From: Planctomycetota bacterium
GTDB taxonomy: Bacteria; Planctomycetota; Planctomycetia; Pirellulales; Pirellulaceae
Direction of reading: 5' to 3'
DNA length: 6,603 nucleotides
Assembly (NCBI GenBank): GCA_026692885.1
Contig: JAPLNJ010000714.1
Location: 1-6,603, forward strand
Position numbers and translations under genes: made by a program. Below, piece by piece: positions 1 through 6,200 of the stretch (positions are counted from its first letter, which is position 1; each line of letters opens with the position of its first letter). The notes below the pieces were generated by a model that saw only the letters and a program-made list of their open reading frames with translations, did not search any database and had not been told where the DNA came from.

Positions 1-19
1 GCGCGTGAGAGGAACCGAT

Positions 20-140
20 TTGTTTCGCCCCTTCAGGGCTACCGGGATAAATCGATACCGTACCCAGGGCGGCGCTCTGCGGCTGTCGCCGCGACGCTCT
101 GCCCTGGGCTGATTTGTTAATGCCCCTTTGGGGCGGAAGA
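20..140. repeat. Composite palindromic element with three hairpins upstream of the kinase
   Basis: Three inverted repeats lie close together. GCCC 27-30 pairs with GGGC 36-39. CCCAGGGC 63-70 pairs with GCCCTGGG 101-108 and encloses an inner stem, GCGGC 79-83 with GCCGC 88-92. GCCCC 122-126 pairs with GGGGC 130-134 around a TTT loop. The plan (a short GC hairpin, a long CCCAGGGC...GCCCTGGG stem, then a GCCCC-TTT-GGGGC hairpin) matches a dispersed intergenic repeat I recall from planctomycete and verrucomicrobial genomes, often mis-annotated as small proteins. No T-tract follows any stem, so a simple intrinsic terminator is not supported. The remaining upstream DNA (141-250) shows no gene and no convincing promoter pair. 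Confidence 0.6.
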
Positions 141-251
141 GCAACGAACGTAACCATCCACCGGGCAAGCCGGGGGCATTCTACTCACATTTGGACTTTT
201 TCAGCAGGCTCCGTTGGGTCGCGGTTAAACGATGTGACCAAGATACATCCT

Positions 252-257
252 AGGAGA
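252..257 (+). promoter_or_regulatory. Shine-Dalgarno site of the kinase gene
   Basis: AGGAGA matches the anti-Shine-Dalgarno core and lies 6 bases before ATG 263. No other in-frame ATG has a comparable site nearby, and the residues right after this ATG already give the FGLGQL...HLSTCSTC pattern expected at the N-terminus of planctomycete kinases of this type. This fixes the start codon. Confidence 0.85.
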
Positions 258-262
258 CTTCC

Positions 263-3200
263 ATGAACACGCCCCAACTGCTCCACCCGCCGGCCCAGCG
301 GCTCAAGGAATTCGGACTCGGCCAGCTCGGCGACACCGAGTCGTCGGATATCGAGGCCCATCTGAGCACGTGCTCGACGTGTCAGCAGATTGTCGCCGAA
401 GCGCCCGACGACTCGCTGGTGGCCCTGCTGCAAGAACCCGCGCCCCCGATCGTGCACCAAGCCCCCGATTCCCGGCCGGGCCTGCTCTCCCGACTGGCTG
501 CCATCGTCAACCCCCAAGCCGCCCGGCCGGCACCGCAACGGGCACCTCAACCGATTCCGCGGCCGGCGCCCAGGCCTCATCGAAACGTTCCCGTGGAACT
601 TCAAAATCATCCGCGTTACGAGGTTCTGGAGCACCTCGGAGCCGGCGGGATGGGGACCGTCTTCAAGGCCCGGCATCGTCTGATGGACCGGATCGTGGCC
701 TTGAAGGTCATGCATCCGCAGCTGTTGGCGGATCCCGTGGCGGCCGAGCGTTTCGCGCGAGAGGTCAAGGCGGCCGCCCAACTCGCTCATCCGCACATCG
801 TCACAGCGTACGACGCCGAGCAAGTCGGCGGCCTGCACTTCCTGGTCATGGAATACGTCGAAGGCCAGATGCTCTCGGAGCTCGTGGACCGCGGGAGGCC
901 CTTGCCGATAGACCGGGCCTGCGAGTATGCCCGGCAGGCCGCACTCGGTCTGCAAGCGGCCCACCAACGCGGTATGGTACATCGCGACGTCAAGCCGCAG
1001 AACCTGGTGCTGACCCCGGCGGAACAGGTCAAGGTGCTCGACTTCGGGCTGGCGCGATTCGTCAGCGAGAGCGACGAGTCAGGAACCGGGACGGCGTTCG
1101 GCAAGCTCCTGGGCAGCCCCGACTACATGGCCCCGGAGCAGGCCAGGGACGCCCACAGCGCCGACATCCGCGCCGACATCTACAGCCTGGGCTGCACGCT
1201 CTACTACTTGCTGAGCGGTGCCCCGCCGTTTCCGGGCGGCAGTGCGGCGGAGAAGATCAGTGCGCACCTGGGCAAGATACCGCTGCCGATCCGGAAGATC
1301 CGGCCCGAGGTCCCGGACGCCTTGTCGGGCCTTCTCGATTGGTTGTTGGCCAAGGATCCCCAGCAGCGTTTGCAGACGCCGGGCGAAGTGGCCACCGCCT
1401 TGGCGCCGTTCTGTCAGCCCGCCCCGGCCGCACAACCAAGACGTAACTTCCTCGCCCAGCTACTCCGGCGAAAGGGGTGGTCAAACAAGAACTCCCTCGC
1501 CCGGCTATTCCGGCGAGAGGGTTGGTCAAACAAGAGCTCCCTCGCCCCGGTACTCCGGGGAGAGGGTTGGGGTGAGGGGTCGAAGGCGCTACGCCGAAGC
1601 GCCCGTTCGGTAGCTGCTTGGGCAACGGCGGTGGCCCTGTTGCTGGCCTTCGGTATCGGCGGCTACTTCTATGGTGCGGCCATCTACCGCTTGGTCACGA
1701 ACCAAGGCACGCTGGTCATCGAGACCGACGGTCCCGACGTGGAAGTGATCGTCAAGCAAGGTGGCGAGCAGATCCAGATCGTCGACACCAAGACCGGACG
1801 CGAGGTGACTCTGAAAGCGGGCGAGTACCAGCTCGAACTGGCCGCGGGCAAGGACGGCCTGAAGCTCTCCACGCAGCAGTTCACGCTCACCCGCGGCGGC
1901 CGGGAAATCGCCAAGGTCTGGCTGGAGAAAGCGCCTCCCGAGCAACTGGCCGCTTCGGGTCCTGAGGCACAACCGAAAAACAACTCCCTCGCCCCAGTAC
2001 CCCGGGGAGAGGGTTGGGGTGAGGGGCGAAGCGGCAAACGCCCAAGTTATTCTTCGGCTGATCCGAAGCCCCTAGTGGACGAACCTCTGGTTGCCGACGC
2101 ATCGGTCAAGACGCCCAAGCCGACAGCCCAGACTCCGGCGACAGCGACTCCTGGACCGGCGCCGGGTTCTCCCGATTCGCCGGACGGCAAGCTAGTTGCG
2201 AAACCCCCGGCAGAGCCTCCGGTCGAGATACTCGAAATCCGCCGGTTTGTCGGGCATCGGTCGTACGTGGTCAGCGTGGCGTTTTCTCCGGATGGCCGCT
2301 ATGTCTTGTCCGGCAGCACGGACAAGACCGCGCGACTGTGGGACGTCGCCAGCGGCAAAGAGGTGCGGCGCTACGAGGGAGCTACCTCGGAGGTCCACAG
2401 CGTCGTATTTTCGCCGAATGGAGCACTCGTCGTCGGAGTAGACGGCGACGGCGTGATCCATCTCTGGGATTCGGACAGCGCTCGACAGATTCGTCAATTC
2501 AAAGGTCATACGCAATGGCTGATGAGCGTGGCTTTTTCGCAGGACGGTCGCAAGATCGTCTCGGGCGGCGCTGATAGTACGGTCCGCCTCTGGGATGTCG
2601 ACAGCGGCCGCCAAATTCGAACGTTTACCGGCCATCAGGGCGAGGTCCGGTCCGTGGCGTTCTCGCCCGATGGTCAGCAGGTCGTCTCCGGCGGTTGGGA
2701 CAAGACCGTGCGTCTCTGGGACGTGGAAACAGGTCAACAAGTGCGCCTGTTCGACGGCCACACGCAGCCGGTAAACAGCGTGGCCTTTGCGTCCAACGGC
2801 AAAGAAATCCTCTCCGGCTCCATTGATCGAACGATCCGCCGGTGGGACGTCAAGACCGGAGTGGCGACGGGCGCGCTGTTCGCAAGTGAGTCTGCTGCTA
2901 AAGTCGGGGGCGGCTTGGGGACACTCGGTCCCACGCCCTCAGCAGATTCGCCAGGACATCCTTCGGGGATTTACACAGTCGCCCTATCGCCTGACGAGCG
3001 CTGGGCGCTTTCGGGCAGCGGCTGGGATACGAATTTCGGCTTGGCCGGGTCGGACTATCGCGTGCGGCTGTATAACGTCGCCAGCGGCAGGGAAATTGGC
3101 CGCTTCGACGGCCACACGAGTGGCCTCCGGAGCGTTGCTTTTTCGCCGGATGGACGTTTGGCTGTCTCTGGCAGTTACGACAAGACGGTGCGGATCTTGT

Positions 3201-6200
3201 GGCTTGGCGAGCCGGCCACGCCTGCGACGCCTCGTCCGGTGGGCAACCTCGGTCAACTCGTCTTGGCCGAGAACAGCCCGTCATTGCCGGTGATAGTCAA
3301 GCGGGGCGGGCGGCTGGTGACGGTCCTGCACTCCAAGACTTCCAGCAAGACACCGTTGGAACCCGGCGATTATGAACTCGAATTGGCGGGGCGTCCGGAG
3401 GAATTCGAACTCTCGGCAGACCGAGTCAGCTTGAAACCGGGCGCCAAGCAGACGGTCTCCATCCGCCGCGGGCCGCCTGCCGAGAAGCCAGCACAACTCA
3501 GCGAAATCCGTCGGTTCGCCGGACACACGGGTGCGGTCGACAGCGTGGCCCTGTCGCCCGATGGCAAACTAGCCTTCTCCACGGGAAATGACAAGACCGT
3601 GCGTGTGTGGGATGTGGCCAGCGGGCAGGAACAACGCCGCTTCGAGGGCACTACCGAAGATGTGTTGGGCGTGACTTTGTCGCATGACGGTCGCTTAGCT
3701 CTCAGCGGCGGGCCGGACAAGGTCGCTCGGCTGTGGGACGTGGCTACAGGGAAGGAACTCCGCAAATTTGTCGGGAGCAAAGCCGGGATCGGATGCCTGA
3801 CCTTCTCGCCCGATGGCCGCTTGGCCCTGTCTGGCGGTTGGGATGGTCTGGTGTGTTTATGGGAGGTCGACACGGGGCGCCAACTGCGCAATTTTCGGGG
3901 ACATGAGAGCGCAGTTCAAGGCGTGGCCTTTTCGCCCGATGGTCGCCTGGCTCTCTCGGGCTATTGGTTTGATGCTACGGTGCGATTGTGGGACGTCGAG
4001 ACGGGGCAGGAGTTGCGGCAGTTGGACGGGCACACCGAGGCGGTCCGAACAGTGGCCTTCTCCCCCGATGGCCGCTTGGCTCTCACGGGAAGCGAAGACA
4101 GAACGATGCGGCTGTGGGACGTGGCTAGAGGGAAGCAACTGCGAGCCTACTCGCATCCGACCGGGGTAATTACCGTGGCCTTCTCGCCCGATGGGCGACG
4201 GGCACTTTCCGGCAGCGGAGGCAAGATGATGCCCGACGGCCACTCCATCGATGCTGGATACGATTACACGGTGCGGCTATGGGACGTGGTCCGGGGAGAC
4301 CTGCTTGCCCAAGCGGATACTTTTGGGGCACCCGTCTTGCGTGTCACCTTCGCACCCGACGGCCGCGCGGCGCTCGTCGGCAGCACGGACAGGACCATGC
4401 GTCTCTTCAAGCTGCCGGAGCCGCCCAGCCTGCAGATCACAGAGGTCCGCAGTTTCTTGGGGCACACAGACCGGGTCGCACAAGCGGTGTTCTCTCCCGA
4501 TGGCCGACAGGCTCTGTCTCGCAGCGCGGATGGCACCGTGCGTCTGTGGGACGTCACCAGCGGCAAGGAAATTCGGCATTTCGAGGGTCACCACGAGATA
4601 CCGGGGTGCGTCGCGTTTTCACCCGATGGTCAGCTGGCGCTTTCCGGGGCCTGGGGCGAGTTGAAGGACGGCAACTTGGTTTCCGGTCGTGAGATCCGGC
4701 TCTGGGACGTCGCCACCGGCAAGGAAATTCGTCGCTTCCAGGGGCACACGTCATCTGTGCGGGCCATCGCTTTCACTCCCGACGGCCGCCAATTCATCTC
4801 GGCCAGCAATGACTCGACACTGCGGTTGTGGGACACGCAAATCGGCCGGGAATTGCGTGTCTTTCAGGGACATGACGGGATGATCAATGACATGGCCCTC
4901 TCTGCCGACGGCTGCCATGTTCTCTCCGGGGGCCAGGACAAGACGGTGCGTCTCTGGGACGTGACGACGGGCCGCGAGCTGCGGCGTCTGGAAGGGCACA
5001 CCGAGTCGGTCTACAGTGTGGCGCTGTCGCCCGACGGTGGCTGTGCTCTTTCGTGTGGTTCTGACAGGACTATCCGGCTGTGGGACGTCCAGAGCGGACG
5101 CCAACTGCGGCTGTTCCCCGGACACTCGCTGACGGTCGAGGGGGTGGCTTTCTCGCCGGACGGGCAAAGGGCCCTTTCCGGTTCCGTGGACCGGACAGTG
5201 CGTCTGTGGGACGTGGCCACGGCGCGGGAACTGGGCCGCTTCGACGGCTTCACGGCCAAGGTCATTGGCGTCGCTTTTTCCCCCGATGGTCACTCCGCGC
5301 TGGCCGCTGGAGAGGACTCTGCACTTCGGCTGTTGAAGCTGCCCGCCGTCGACGAGACTGCAACGTCGGCAGTCGCGGGCGAAACCGGACAGTTGATCTT
5401 GGATACCGAGACGGCCGACGGCTGGCTGCTCGTCAAGCAAAGAGACAAGGTGGTTCTGGTCCTCGACGCCACCGCCAACCAGAAGGCCGACCTGAAACCT
5501 GGCGAGTATCAGGTCGAACTGGCCGGCCGAACCGAAGGCTTGCGCCTGTCCGCGGACAAGCTCTCGCTGGTCAAGGGCACCAAGCAGGTCGTCCAGGTCC
5601 GCCGGGAGAGCAAACCGGTACGGGTCGAGATCACGGAGTTCCGCAGGCTGGTGGGGCACCGCGCCGGCTCCACCAAAGTCCACTTTTCTCCGGACGGCCG
5701 CTATCTGCTTTCGTGCAGTTGGGACGCGACCGTTCGCCTCTGGGACGTGGTGACTGGCAAAGAGGTACGCCGTTTCGAGGGACAGGGGGCGACAGCTGAT
5801 TGTGCGGCGTTTTCACCGGACGGCCGGCTCGTCGCGGGAGGCGGGGGCCTCGCCATGAAAGACGGCAAATGGCAGCATACCGACTTCAGCGTCTGGCTGT
5901 GGGACGTCGCGACAGGAAAACTGATGCACCGGTTCGAGGGGCATACGGGGCAGGTAATGGGAGCGGCGATTTCGCCCAATGGCCAGTGCCTGGTTACCGG
6001 CGGCTGGGACGGTACGGTACGGCTTTGGGATATTCCGGGCAAGCAATCCAGGCACATCCTGAAAGGCCATAGTCTGGTCAACGCCGTGGCCTTTTCTCCC
6101 GACGGCCGGTCGGTTCTCTCCGCCGGGAATGACGGGACGGTTCGGCTCTGGGACGCTCAGCTTGGCAAGGAACTTCTTGTCCTGGAAGGGCACGGAGGGC

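Noticed and set aside
122..134. GCCCC-TTT-GGGGC hairpin as an intrinsic terminator for a gene to the left
   Set aside because: No run of T follows the stem on either strand, and no upstream gene end can be seen in the window.
191..210. TTGGACTTTTTCAGCAGGCT, resembling an insertion sequence end (CTGCTGAAAAAGTCC on the other strand) or a -35 box
   Set aside because: There is no partner inverted repeat, no target duplication and no transposase in the window. No -10 box is found at a suitable distance for a promoter.
370..1446. Open frame of 358 codons on the + strand overlapping the kinase domain
   Set aside because: It is a different frame over a region whose main frame carries every kinase motif. 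Its Arg/Pro/Gly-rich composition is typical of a frame shadow in GC-rich DNA.
1445..2026. Possible frameshift or pseudogene because junk-like repeat sequence interrupts the kinase gene
   Set aside because: All four repeat copies are exactly 45 bases, and the reading frame with its membrane segment, P1 and WD40 blocks continues without a stop or shift.
4751..5683. Long open frame on the - strand (310 codons), and similar antisense frames across the gene
   Set aside because: It is the complement of the WD40 codons. Its apparent repeats are only the reverse reading of the recurring LWDV and SPDG codons, and no ribosome binding site or recognisable family is present.
5080..5799. Open frame of 239 codons on the + strand
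   Set aside because: It is out of frame with propellers C and D and P3, which read cleanly in the main frame. It has no motif of its own.
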